Part shown: one piece after another, positions 23,653 through 32,049 of the stretch
Layout of the letters: the number at the start of each line of letters is the position of its first letter
Numbering within the stretch: position 1 is the stretch's first letter
Made by a program: the position numbers and the translations under genes
The notes under the pieces: generated by a model
Database searches by the model: none
Told to the model about the DNA's origin: nothing
The model's input: the letters and a program-made list of their open reading frames with translations, nothing else
Source: Candidatus Bathyarchaeota archaeon
GTDB lineage: Archaea > Thermoproteota > Bathyarchaeia > Bathyarchaeales > Bathycorpusculaceae
Assembly: GCA_026014465.1 (NCBI GenBank)
Contig: JAOZID010000010.1
Location: 464,288 to 528,287, forward strand
DNA: 64,000 nt
Direction: 5' to 3'

Positions 23653-24267
23653 ATGAACTACGTAGAAATAATATTAAGCGAGAAACTCAAAGACGCAGAT
23701 CCAGCCCTTGACATCTTGGGGTCCGACCGCAAAGTTCTCTACATAGCATGCCAAGACTTCGCGAACTACCTAAAGTTACAGTGGAAACTTGTTGGCAAAG
23801 AAGCAAGCAATTTTGAGTTAGCTGAAAGAATTGAAAGACTCTTCAAGAGGGAACCCGAAGAAATTGAAGCTTTCCTGGCAGTCTGGACAGGCATGTGGCT
23901 CAAAAAATGGAAACAACGCGTCAAACTACTCATAGGAGACCAAAACGCCAAAAGCTGGAACAAAGTCTCCAAAAACATAGCCGACGCAGAACCCCTCTGG
24001 CGAGAAATAGAAAACAAACACGAAATCATGGAAGCCGTAGTAGCCACACTAGAAAAGAACGGCGAAATCTGCGGAACCGAAATCCTCGCAGAAAACCTAA
24101 TCAAACTCGAACTAGGCGACAAAAACAACCACAGCCTAAACGAAAAAGAACAAATCTGCAACGTCCTCAACAAATCACTACGCAAAGCCCGAGAAATGGC
24201 ACAAAGCAGAGGTCCACTGATCTTTGTCAAAGTCGACAAAGGCTACTACGATACGCTAGACGAATAA
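23653..24267 (+). CDS. Hypothetical helical protein
   Basis: A 204-residue soluble protein of mostly charged helices. It contains ELAERIERLFKREPEEIEAF and WLKKWKQRVKLLIGDQNAKS, and a C-terminal NKSLRKAREMAQSRGPLIFV segment. No catalytic motif, membrane helix or domain is recognisable. The ATG at 23653 follows GGGTAGAA. Neighbours offer no clue to function. Confidence 0.62.
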   Translation: MNYVEIILSEKLKDADPALDILGSDRKVLYIACQDFANYLKLQWKLVGKEASNFELAERIERLFKREPEEIEAFLAVWTGMWLKKWKQRVKLLIGDQNAKSWNKVSKNIADAEPLWREIENKHEIMEAVVATLEKNGEICGTEILAENLIKLELGDKNNHSLNEKEQICNVLNKSLRKAREMAQSRGPLIFVKVDKGYYDTLDE

Positions 24268-24383
24268 ACCACCATTTTCCCTTTTTAGAATCCGTCAAGC
24301 TTTTTTGGCATAAAAGTTTTGCAAAAGCAGCCCTTAGAGAGGCAAGCTTGTTTTAAGAAAACTTTGTTAAAAGTAGAAGAGGT

Positions 24384-24572
24384 TTAGGCGACTCTTTGTC
24401 GTGCTAGAGTCTTTGTTTGCCAGTTGTAGCGGCGCAGTTTGGTTGTTTCGCCATACCCGCATGCAGCACATCGCTTGTCACGCACGTGATAGGCGCGCCT
24501 GCCGCATCGTCTACATCGTATGTGAACGACTTTGCCTTGGCGTTTACCCATTGATGGTGTTCCTTTACCCAT
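24384..24572 (-). CDS. rpl37e: Large ribosomal subunit protein eL37
   Basis: A 62-residue zinc-ribbon ribosomal protein: a basic start, GKGTPSMGKRQGKVVHIRCR, then CRRCGRRAYH and CAACGYG (four zinc cysteines), then RRYNWQTK. It is full length for archaeal eL37. It follows the LSm gene by 5 bases. LSm-eL37 is a conserved archaeal pair. Confidence 0.96.
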   Translation of the reverse strand: MGKGTPSMGKRQGKVVHIRCRRCGRRAYHVRDKRCAACGYGETTKLRRYNWQTKTLARQRVA

Positions 24573-24577
24573 TCATC

Positions 24578-24805
24578 TCACCTTGGCGGGGGCGAAATTA
24601 GAACTACGTTGTCACCGCGGACAATAATAAGTCCTAGTTTGCGTTGATTTTCAATGTTGGTGGTATCCTCTGTCTCTTCGAGAACTAAGTTAAGGTGCTG
24701 GTCAAAGCCCTTCAATCTACCGCGCAGGCTCTTTCCACCTTTCAGCCGCACAAGCACTATCTTACTAAGATTCTGCTCAAGGATTTCAGTTGTCATCTCA
24801 CTCAT
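24578..24805 (-). CDS. Sm-like RNA-binding protein (LSm)
   Basis: A 75-residue Sm-fold protein: LVRLKGGKSLRGRLKGFDQH (Sm1) and LGLIIVRGDNVVLI (Sm2, IRGxxV-like). Archaeal LSm proteins form heptameric rings that bind U-rich RNA. GAAGGG lies about 8 bases before the ATG, and GGTTTAAATTC on the minus strand near 24852-24862 is a good TATA candidate. A second LSm gene is at 46.8 kb. Confidence 0.94.
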   Translation of the reverse strand: MSEMTTEILEQNLSKIVLVRLKGGKSLRGRLKGFDQHLNLVLEETEDTTNIENQRKLGLIIVRGDNVVLISPPPR

Positions 24806-25184
24806 AATGAACCCTTCGTCTGCTTACGCCCATCTAATTAAAACTAATAGAATTTAAACCTATTGACCAAAACGGGTCAGTCACCACGCGCCCAGTTCCC
24901 CTTTCTTTTTGATTTGTTTCTGATATAGTTTATTTAGCCAGGATGGCAAAACTTGGAAGTGATAATCCCTGTTGCTTCTATGACGTTTGAGGCGGCTTTA
25001 CAGATGAAATTCCCATAAAACTCACGTACGCACTATTCGCAGGGCATAATTTTAAGGCATTAATAAAAGCGAGGTCTTGGAAAATAAGCATAACATTCCC
25101 GCAGTTTTTCAAACGGCTGCAAGAATTCACGATTTGCACTATTATTATAAGCTTGGCTTAACAATTCATTACTAGGTGTTTTCG
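24806..25184. other. Gene-free stretch
   Basis: Apart from the LSm-eL37 promoter at its left edge (TATA-like near 24852-24862) I see no gene, no tRNA and no convincing C/D or H/ACA RNA boxes here. A/T-rich blocks near 24910-24935 and 25135-25160 could be promoter material for the following small gene. Confidence 0.5.
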
Positions 25185-25433
25185 TTGAGTAAAAAGCGAC
25201 CAGTAAAACATACAGACATAGAAACTTTTGAACCAAAGGAGAATCAGGAATTAGAAACAGAAGACATCTACGACGATAAGCAGCGAGAAACAATGTTAAA
25301 AGAGGATGAAATAACCGCATCAGAAAATGCGTTTATGCAAGGCAGAGAAATGAATCTAAAAAAGAACCGTAAAGCAACTCATGATGATTCCATTTCAGTT
25401 GAGCTCTCTAAGCAAGAGTACGAAGAAGATTAA
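25185..25433 (+). CDS. Small charged hypothetical protein
   Basis: An 82-residue, strongly charged, probably disordered protein. A Lys-rich start is followed by acidic segments and ASENAFMQGREMN, which recalls the E-E-AFM-GY motif of small conserved archaeal proteins. TTG 25185 is chosen because AGGTG (25174-25178) lies 6 bases upstream; that same AGGTG overlaps the alternative GTG 25176. Function is unknown. Confidence 0.5.
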   Translation: MSKKRPVKHTDIETFEPKENQELETEDIYDDKQRETMLKEDEITASENAFMQGREMNLKKNRKATHDDSISVELSKQEYEED

Positions 25434-25674
25434 TTACAAAAACTAATTCGTTTATTCCAGACTAAACGGATTTAAACTTAAGCCTAACCAAGAAAAACAC
25501 AAACAACCCCATAAAACAAACTTTTTCTCACCTTTAGCCATGCAACGAGTGAGACAGATCAAGAAAAGCGCGAACCAATTTTCTAGCATTTTCTCGTTTT
25601 TTGCTAGGCATCTTGTGTTTGGGAGGATAGAGTTTTGGGTGAAAACCTTTTAGGGTTGGGGTTGTGATGTAGGG

Positions 25675-25682
25675 TATTAAAT
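25675..25682 (+). promoter_or_regulatory. Probable TATA box of uppP
   Basis: TATTAAAT lies about 26 bases before the TTG at 25704. That spacing would start transcription at or next to the first codon, the arrangement of a leaderless archaeal transcript. No Shine-Dalgarno precedes the codon, which agrees. Confidence 0.5.
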
Positions 25683-25703
25683 CTAGTGGTAGTAGGGTTT
25701 GGC

Positions 25704-26501
25704 TTGCTTGATCAACTGTTGCAGACGGTATTGCTTGGTTTGATTCAGGGCATTTCTGAGTGGCTGCCTATTTCCAGCACGGCGCATTTGAAGCTTGCGG
25801 GCATCTACTTGGGTTTGGATGTTACGCCGCTGTTTAACATTATCTTGCACGCTGGAACCCTGATGGTGGTTGTTTTCTTTTTCCGCCACGAAGTAAAAGC
25901 CCTACTCTCTGCGCTGTTTCGTTTGGATTTTAAGTCAGAAAACGGCCAGCTCATCCCGCGCATAGCCGTCGCAACCATACCTACCGCCGTCATAGCCCTC
26001 CTCTACGATGGCTTTTTGGAGAGCACCGCCCGAACCATACCCATAATCGCCTGCACCTTCCTCATCGGAGCCACCGTGGTCTACTCCACCAAATTCTCCA
26101 AAGAAATCAACCCAGGTCTGCCCTACAGCATAGTTTTGTTGATGGGTGCGGCGCAGGGTTTCGCGATTTTCCCAGGGCTTTCACGTAGTGGCATAACTAT
26201 TTCTACGGCGTTGCTGTTTGGGTTGCGCCGAGAAAAAGCGTTTAAGTTCTCGTTTTTGCTTTCGATACCTGCGATTGCGGGGGATTTGATTTACGAATTC
26301 TACAGTAGCCGCGGGCAATTTGCGGTTGGGGGCTTGGGCACAGTTGAGGTTCTGGCGGGGGTTGTAGCTGCCATGGTTGTGGGTTACTTTGCCCTAAAGC
26401 TTTTAGCCAAGCTGGTGCGCGGCAAAAAATTCCACTTATTCGCGTTCTACACTTGGGCACTGGGCATCGCCCTGCTAATAATCACGTTCCTCACAGCATA
26501 A
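25704..26501 (+). CDS. uppP: Undecaprenyl-diphosphatase family membrane phosphatase
   Basis: About 265 residues, polytopic. The two active-site regions are GLIQGISEWLPISSTAHLK (EWLPISSTxHL) and FPGLSRSGITIS (PGxSRSG), both intact. In bacteria UppP recycles the C55 lipid carrier; archaea use dolichyl-type carriers for N-glycosylation and surface glycans, so a dolichyl-diphosphate phosphatase role is inferred. TTG 25704 is preferred (TATA spacing, family N-terminus); GTG 25686 in the same frame is possible. Confidence 0.93.
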   Translation: MLDQLLQTVLLGLIQGISEWLPISSTAHLKLAGIYLGLDVTPLFNIILHAGTLMVVVFFFRHEVKALLSALFRLDFKSENGQLIPRIAVATIPTAVIALLYDGFLESTARTIPIIACTFLIGATVVYSTKFSKEINPGLPYSIVLLMGAAQGFAIFPGLSRSGITISTALLFGLRREKAFKFSFLLSIPAIAGDLIYEFYSSRGQFAVGGLGTVEVLAGVVAAMVVGYFALKLLAKLVRGKKFHLFAFYTWALGIALLIITFLTA

Positions 26502-26608
26502 ACTCGGGGCGGGCTATCTCTGGGCGGTTATTGCAGTTTTTGTGTTCATTATAGCTTATACTTAAATTAACCAAGCACGTATGCTATGCACGAATACGGG
26601 AGCATTCA

Positions 26609-27217
26609 ATGGCGTCATTTATCGAGTTGCTGATTGTTTTACTCAGCGCCTTTGGGTTAAACCTCATACCCTTTGCGGGTCCATCGAACCTTTTCATAGC
26701 CTCAACCGCAGCATTGGGCATAGCAAACGCCGACGCCACCACGCTTGTAGCCATCGGGTTTCTCGTCGCCTTGGGAGCGTCCCTAGCAAAAAGCGTCCAC
26801 TACATGGTCACGTTCTTCATCGGCAAACGCCTAAGCGAAAACCGCCGCAGAAAACTTGATGTGCAAGCGAAAAAAGTCAAGAAATGGGCGTTCTTGCTAC
26901 TGTTTAGCGCCGCAGCTTCCCCAATTCCCGATGAACCCGTCGTCGTACCCTTGGGACTTATGAAGTACAGCCCCGTAAAGTTTTTCTCCGCGTTTTTCTT
27001 GGGCAAAATAACAATCACCATCGCAGGTGCGTTCTTAGGGGACTGGGTTAAAGGTGCCACGGCGGGCTGGATAAGCTCAGAAGTCATGATAGCCATATCC
27101 ATCGTGTTAACCATCGTCGTAACTGTTGTCCTGCTCAAAGTCGACATAGACAAATGGCTAACAAAAATCTTCAAACGAAAAACCATCCCCGAAGAAGAGC
27201 CGCAGGCAGACGCTTAA
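26609..27217 (+). CDS. DedA/VTT-domain membrane protein
   Basis: A 202-residue membrane protein. The core PIPDEPVVVPLGLMKYSPVK followed by FFLGKITITIAGAF matches the re-entrant loop region of DedA (VTT) proteins, which act as lipid scramblases or proton-coupled lipid-carrier flippases. The adjacent uppP makes recycling of a polyprenyl carrier an attractive shared role, since some DedA proteins move undecaprenyl phosphate. That link is inference. Confidence 0.8.
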   Translation: MASFIELLIVLLSAFGLNLIPFAGPSNLFIASTAALGIANADATTLVAIGFLVALGASLAKSVHYMVTFFIGKRLSENRRRKLDVQAKKVKKWAFLLLFSAAASPIPDEPVVVPLGLMKYSPVKFFSAFFLGKITITIAGAFLGDWVKGATAGWISSEVMIAISIVLTIVVTVVLLKVDIDKWLTKIFKRKTIPEEEPQADA

Positions 27218-27279
27218 GGGAAAATTAAAAAAGCTTAGTGCCATCTCGCATACTTGCATAGATGAATAGGAGATTTTGG

Positions 27280-27786
27280 ATGCCTCAGAAAAACCGTCGC
27301 TACAACCTCAAAAGCAGGGAATCAAAGCAGATTACCCAGCAGACTGCGGAGCGTTTTCATGTGGATGCAGAAAATGTTTTTGGGTCAAAAGCCAGCGTGG
27401 AAGTTGTGGAAGCTGAGTTTGGAGATGTTTTACTTGTCAACGGAAAACCCCTGCTGTTTCGAGCCGAAGACAAAACGGTGTTTCCAACGCTTTTAGCACA
27501 GGAAATCGTGGAGCGTTTGCCTAAAGCTGTGGTGGATATGGGCGCGGTCAGGTTTGTTTGCAACGGCGCGGATGTTATGGCTCCAGGAATTGTGCGTTAC
27601 GAAGGCAGTTTTGGCGAGGGTGATGCGGTGGCGGTGGTGGATGAGAAGCACGGCAAACCGTTGGCGCTGGGTGAGGCACTCTACGACTCACAAGAGGTTC
27701 AAACAATCAAGAAGGGCGCAGTCATTAAAAGTAGGCACTACGTCAGCGACAAAGTCTGGAACTTTGCCAAAGCCATCACAGAGTAG
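27280..27786 (+). CDS. PUA-domain RNA-binding protein, MCT-1/Tma20-like
   Basis: A 168-residue protein with an N-terminal DUF1947-type domain and a C-terminal PUA domain. In the latter, RFVCNGADVMAPGIVRYEGS and then GDAVAVVDEKHGKPLALG are the PUA signature. The layout matches archaeal relatives of eukaryotic MCT-1/Tma20, ribosome-associated factors in initiation and recycling. GGAG 8 bases before ATG 27280 decides the start over ATG 27262. Confidence 0.88.
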   Translation: MPQKNRRYNLKSRESKQITQQTAERFHVDAENVFGSKASVEVVEAEFGDVLLVNGKPLLFRAEDKTVFPTLLAQEIVERLPKAVVDMGAVRFVCNGADVMAPGIVRYEGSFGEGDAVAVVDEKHGKPLALGEALYDSQEVQTIKKGAVIKSRHYVSDKVWNFAKAITE

Positions 27787-27802
27787 CCCCGCAACGTTTC
27801 TT

Positions 27803-28555
27803 TTATTTCCATTTGGTTAGGATTTCTTCTCGTTTGAAGGTTGCTTTGCTTAGGTAGAACAGGGCTAGGTCGGCTGCGGCTAGGGCTGCGGAGACGATTA
27901 GTGTCATGGTGGTTAGGGGGAACGTGGTCATGGTGGAGGCAAAGATTACCACTAAGATGAGGGGCATGATGACAAAGGCGCCTAGTTGTTGGGCGGCTCG
28001 TATGTCGTTGACTCGCGAGGAGATTATGACGTTGGCTTCTACGCTTAATACACAAGCCAACGGTGTTACTAAACCAAGGGTTATTGCCCAGTAAAAGTTG
28101 GGAAGCAGCAAAACCCCCAGGGTCGAAAGCGACCACGCATCGATGATGGCGATGAATATGGCGGTTCCGATGTAGGTTGCTCCGATGCAGGGCAAAAACG
28201 CAGCGAGGCTTTTGCCAAAGAGCAGTTCGCTATCGGTTGTTGGCGTGGCAAGCAGCGGTTCAAGGCTTTTCTCGGTTTTCTCACCTACGAAACTGTAAGA
28301 AGCAAGTATAGTAGGCAACACAGCGGCTATGATAACAAAGTAGGAAGTGAAGAGATTTAGCAGCATATCCGCTTCCTGCAAAAGACTCGCGGCGGGAAGA
28401 CTTGCAGATTCACTTTGCAAAGCAAATATCAAAATCGAAGGAATCACAACACCCATCAACAGGGGCATGCCGATAAGCGAATACAAAATGTACTTGTTCT
28501 TTTTGAAAACCGCCAAATCTTTAGTCGCAACTATCCAAGCCTTCCAAAACCTCAC
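27803..28555 (-). CDS. ABC-2 type transporter permease
   Basis: A 250-residue permease with six membrane helices in ABC-2 order. The cytoplasmic segment EKTEKSLEPLLATPTTDSEL after helix 2 is the coupling helix typical of NatB-type exporters. Its GTG start overlaps the stop of the ATPase gene (GTGA), so the two form an exporter. The substrate is unknown. Confidence 0.9.
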   Translation of the reverse strand: MRFWKAWIVATKDLAVFKKNKYILYSLIGMPLLMGVVIPSILIFALQSESASLPAASLLQEADMLLNLFTSYFVIIAAVLPTILASYSFVGEKTEKSLEPLLATPTTDSELLFGKSLAAFLPCIGATYIGTAIFIAIIDAWSLSTLGVLLLPNFYWAITLGLVTPLACVLSVEANVIISSRVNDIRAAQQLGAFVIMPLILVVIFASTMTTFPLTTMTLIVSAALAAADLALFYLSKATFKREEILTKWK

Positions 28556-29484
28556 TGCACAGTCGCCTCCCGAATAACTTTGAGGTAAACGTCTTCTAAC
28601 GTGGATTTTAATTCGGTAACGTATTGGATGTTTGCGCCTGTAGCAACGATGGCGCGGATAAGTTCGGGGTTGTCGCGTTCGGGGTTGTCCATGTCTAAAA
28701 TCAGCTTGTTTTCCATGATGCGTGTGCTTTTTACAAAGCTCAGAGTTTTTGCGGCGGCTTCGATTTGGCTGGTGACTTGCTGTTGGAAGTGCACGATGGT
28801 TTTTCGGTTGTAAAGGCTGCGTTTAAGTTCTTGAGGCGAACCGACGGTAACGAGCCTAGTTTTCAAAATAGCTATACGGTCACAAAGCCTTTCGGCTTCA
28901 TCAAGGTTGTGTGTGTTAATGAATATGGTGCGTTTCTCTTTTTTTAGTTCCAAGACAAAGTCGCGTACTGTTTTGGAAGCTTCAGGGTCCAAGTTCGCTG
29001 TGGGTTCATCCAAAAACAGCAGCTGTGGGTCGTGTATTAGGGCTCGGGCTATGGCGATTTTTTGTTTGGTGCCCTTTGAGAAGCTGCCGACGTTGTCGTC
29101 TTTTCGCTCCCAGATGCCCAGTAGCCGTAGGAGGCGTTCGATGTTTTCTTGGCGTTTTTGCTCGGGCACTTCGTAGAGTTTCCCGTAAAAATCCAGATTC
29201 TTGTACGCGCTAAGGCTATCGTATAACCCAACGTTCTCAGGAAGAAAACCTACCAGTTTGCGAATAGCCAAACAGTCCTCGTTGCGGTCGACGTCGTATT
29301 CTCCGATGTGGGCGCTACCGCTGGTTTTGGAAATCAAACAGCAAAGCATGCGAACAGTGGTGGTTTTGCCTGCAGCGTTAGGACCCAAGAACCCGAAAAC
29401 CTCTCCTTCACGAACGCGCAGTGTAAGGTTGTCCACGGCGGTTAGGTCGCCGAATTTGCGGGTGAGATTTTGGGTTTGAATCAT
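28552..29484 (-). CDS. ABC transporter ATPase (ABC-2 exporter)
   Basis: About 310 residues. Walker A GPNAAGKTTTVRM, Q-loop FLPENVGLYD, signature SFSKGTKQKIAIARAL, Walker B LLFLDEPTANLDP and switch His in NTHNLDEAERL are present. The signature reads FSKG where LSGG is usual; this variant is common in ABC-2 exporters. A C-terminal regulatory domain covers about 215-310. ATG 29484 has GGTGG close upstream. It is paired with the downstream permease. Confidence 0.93.
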   Translation of the reverse strand: MIQTQNLTRKFGDLTAVDNLTLRVREGEVFGFLGPNAAGKTTTVRMLCCLISKTSGSAHIGEYDVDRNEDCLAIRKLVGFLPENVGLYDSLSAYKNLDFYGKLYEVPEQKRQENIERLLRLLGIWERKDDNVGSFSKGTKQKIAIARALIHDPQLLFLDEPTANLDPEASKTVRDFVLELKKEKRTIFINTHNLDEAERLCDRIAILKTRLVTVGSPQELKRSLYNRKTIVHFQQQVTSQIEAAAKTLSFVKSTRIMENKLILDMDNPERDNPELIRAIVATGANIQYVTELKSTLEDVYLKVIREATVQ

Positions 29485-29505
29485 GTGAGCCACCACGAAA
29501 ACTGC

Positions 29506-29793
29506 TTAGGGTTTTTCGTATTTGGAATCTTCGATGCGTTTTCTTTCGAGTTCTTCGTCTGAAAGCTGCGTTTCCGTTTGCTCTTGCGCGGGTTCTTGCG
29601 GCGGCCAAGTCACAGGGTCACTTACAGACGAGTACAGGTTAAAGAAGCTGCGTTTTCCACAAGCGGGACATTTAAGAAAATGGAACGGACCAATATGTGG
29701 ACCTAAAACAACGCCAGTTAGCATGTCCTGTTCGAAAACGTTTTGGCATTTTTTACATCGAAGCCTAGGCAAATTAGGGTCACCTTTTACCAT
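29506..29793 (-). CDS. Zinc-ribbon protein with acidic tail
   Basis: A protein of about 95 residues. RLRCKKCQNVFEQDML and FLKCPACGKRSFF supply four zinc cysteines of a ribbon; the tail after residue 60 is Gln/Glu-rich. The ATG 29793 is preceded by a TATA-like TTTTTAAG about 20 bases away, so a leaderless message is possible; TTG 29802 is the longer alternative. It lies just upstream of the ABC exporter genes on the same strand and may be cotranscribed. Function is unknown. Confidence 0.75.
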   Translation of the reverse strand: MVKGDPNLPRLRCKKCQNVFEQDMLTGVVLGPHIGPFHFLKCPACGKRSFFNLYSSVSDPVTWPPQEPAQEQTETQLSDEELERKRIEDSKYEKP

Positions 29794-29904
29794 ACTGTAC
29801 AAAATCGAACTTAAAAATGTGATATATCACGTAACTAAGAATTGTTAGAGCCAAAACCAACAGATGCAACAAAAATCTAATCGAATGCTAAAACGGAAAC
29901 GGTG

Positions 29905-31401
29905 TTAGTTAGGTTGGGGTAGCTGGCAGGTAGCTTGTCCTTCTTTGTTTTGTTTTTTGGGTATGGTCATAACAAACTGTACGCCTTCGCCTTCTTTGCC
30001 TGTCTCTGTGATAGCCCAGCCGTAAGCGTCGCACATACGTTTCATCATGTAAAGCCCCATGCCCGTGCCTTTGCCAAAGCCTTTCTGGAACAAGTGACTT
30101 TTCAAGTTCTCGGGGATGCCGTTGCCGTCGTCTTCATAGATTAGCTCTACCGCATCGGGGTTTTGGGTGTAGCTGAGTTTGATGGTGGAGAGGTTGCCGC
30201 CGTATTTGATGGTGTTGTCGAGCAGGTTGTAGAATAATTGTCTGAGCAGGGAATCGGCAAGAACTTTTACGCCGTTGCATTTGTTGATTAACGTGTATTT
30301 GGATAGGTCAGAGAAGAGCAGGGTTGCTTCTTGGAAGTACATGCCAACGTCCACGTATGTTAGTTCTTCTGCGCCTACTTGCACGTAGATTTTTTCGCAG
30401 TCCAAAATTGAGAGGATTTGTTTGGAAGATGCCTCGAGTTGGGTCACGTAAGTTAAAAGTGTGGGGTTGTCGCGTAGCTGGCGTTTTAGCAGGTAGAGGT
30501 AGCCGTTCATGGCGGAGAGTTTGTTTCGTACGTCGTGTCTTGTTAGGCTTTCGACGACGTGTAGTTTTTCGTTGAGTTCTTGGATTTTGTCGATGGTTTC
30601 TGATAGGGCGTCAAGCATCCATTTCTGCTCAGTGATGTCAGTGAAAACGCTTATGCTACCTTGGAAAAAACCCGCGGCATCGAGCAGGGGAAAGTTTTTG
30701 ACAAGCATGGCTAAGGGTCTGCCATCACGGCGTTGAACCACTTTCTCAGTCGTAAAAGCCACCCCCTCCTTTAGGCTACCAAGAATATCCGTAGCCTTAT
30801 CGGGGAACACTTTAGAAATACCAGCCCCAAGCATCTCTTTTTCTGACCAACCAAAAACCTGCTCCGCCACAGAATTCCAAAAAGTTATCTTGCCATCCTT
30901 ATCTGCAGCAACCACCACTTGCCCAACAGCCCCAAGCAAGCTAGCCTGAAAACGCAGTTTCTTGATGTTCGCTTTGTAAACAGTTATATCCCTAAATACG
31001 CACTGAACAATTTTTTGTCCCTTAACCTCAACAAAGTTTGATTTAATAGCCACATCCCTACGTTCACCTGATTTTGTAACCATTACGGTTTCGATAACTG
31101 TACCGAGGCGTTCTTTAAGATGTGCTTTGAAACGAGCCACTTTTTCTGTTTGGTCTTTAGGATAAAGCAAGGAATGGTGCATACCGATTAATTCGGATTT
31201 GGACCTGCCAGTGAGTTTTGTGGCTTCTTGGTTGCAGCCTAAAATAACCCCCGTTTCAGCATCTGACAAAACAATAGCGTCCATAGCACCCTCGAACAGG
31301 CGACGATATATCTCGTCTGAACCTGCGATAAAATGTTTTGTAGGTTTACCTGTGAAGCCTTCAACGTAGATTTTGTTTTCGGGGTCGACAATGGAATCCA
31401 T
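29905..31401 (-). CDS. PAS-domain sensor histidine kinase
   Basis: A 498-residue soluble kinase. Two PAS domains (about 28-150 and 150-265) carry the typical YRRLFEGAMDAIVLSD and the second QVVVAADKDGKITFWN starts. The phospho-acceptor helix SLTRHDVRNKLSAMNGYLYL and an HATPase domain with LLDNTIKYGG (N box) and EDDGNGIP (G1 box) follow. No membrane helix and no response regulator is nearby, so it probably senses a cytosolic signal and works with an unlinked regulator. Confidence 0.92.
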   Translation of the reverse strand: MDSIVDPENKIYVEGFTGKPTKHFIAGSDEIYRRLFEGAMDAIVLSDAETGVILGCNQEATKLTGRSKSELIGMHHSLLYPKDQTEKVARFKAHLKERLGTVIETVMVTKSGERRDVAIKSNFVEVKGQKIVQCVFRDITVYKANIKKLRFQASLLGAVGQVVVAADKDGKITFWNSVAEQVFGWSEKEMLGAGISKVFPDKATDILGSLKEGVAFTTEKVVQRRDGRPLAMLVKNFPLLDAAGFFQGSISVFTDITEQKWMLDALSETIDKIQELNEKLHVVESLTRHDVRNKLSAMNGYLYLLKRQLRDNPTLLTYVTQLEASSKQILSILDCEKIYVQVGAEELTYVDVGMYFQEATLLFSDLSKYTLINKCNGVKVLADSLLRQLFYNLLDNTIKYGGNLSTIKLSYTQNPDAVELIYEDDGNGIPENLKSHLFQKGFGKGTGMGLYMMKRMCDAYGWAITETGKEGEGVQFVMTIPKKQNKEGQATCQLPQPN

Positions 31402-31713
31402 CCCTTTTTACCTCAACATGCGGTGGCTGTGTCAGTACCAAAATCATAAATTTGCAAGTTAAAACCGTTATGAACACAAAATAGTGATTGCTGTTAACAA
31501 AAACCCTACAAAACATTGGGAGTTGGGGGCTTTTCGTTGTATGGGGGTTTTAGGTGTGGGGGTGGATGGTTGTAATTTGTGTTTGGTATGGAGAATTCTA
31601 TTTGAGGAGAAAGAAACGCTTAACTGCACAAAACACTATACAAGTAACACTTGCAGAGTAAATCTTTGCATAGCAACAAGACTCTGTAAACTGGGCAGCA
31701 TGAGGAAACAAGA
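31402..31713. other. Divergent promoter region between kinase and sepF
   Basis: Both flanking genes point outward, so promoters for both should lie here. On the plus strand CACTATACAAG near 31640-31650 could serve sepF; on the minus strand A/T-rich sequence near 31435-31480 could serve the kinase. No RNA gene or short protein gene is convincing. Confidence 0.4.
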
Positions 31714-32049
31714 ATGCAAGAAGAAACCTCACCCGCCGACGTGCCAGAACAAAACGAGGCAGAGGTAACCTATTTACGAGCTATGCCTCTTCGTGACTTG
31801 TCAGATCTGGACTACATCAAAGCTCAAGCACAAAAAGGCAACATAATCATCATACGCATAACGCCTCTGGCAAACAAAAGCATCGAAGAAGTCAAACAGG
31901 CAATCAACGAACTCTACAGTTTTGTCGAAAACATAAACGGAGACATAGCACGCCTAGGCGAAGAACGCATAGTTGTTTGCCCACAAAAAATAAGAATCTG
32001 GCGAGAAAAAACGCCAGCCCAAAACCAGCCGCTGCCTACAACAACCTAA
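31714..32049 (+). CDS. sepF: Cell-division protein SepF, archaeal type
   Basis: A 111-residue SepF-domain protein: VTYLRAMPLRDLSDLDYIKA, then GNIIIIRITPLANKSIEEVK, then GDIARLGEERIVVCP. These match archaeal SepF, which anchors FtsZ to the membrane. The usual N-terminal amphipathic membrane-binding helix is not obvious; the first 20 residues are short and acidic. GAGGAA lies 8 bases before the ATG. Its end overlaps the aCPSF1 gene tail-to-tail by 14 bases. FtsZ is not in the window. Confidence 0.9.
   Translation: MQEETSPADVPEQNEAEVTYLRAMPLRDLSDLDYIKAQAQKGNIIIIRITPLANKSIEEVKQAINELYSFVENINGDIARLGEERIVVCPQKIRIWREKTPAQNQPLPTTT

Noticed and set aside
25560-25760. Long minus-strand open frame ending in a small basic peptide
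   Set aside because: Most of it is antisense to the uppP start, it has no start codon until a 25-residue tail, and composition is not protein-like.
28552-29484. Defective ABC ATPase because the signature is FSKG
   Set aside because: xSKG signatures are common in ABC-2 exporter ATPases and all other motifs are intact.
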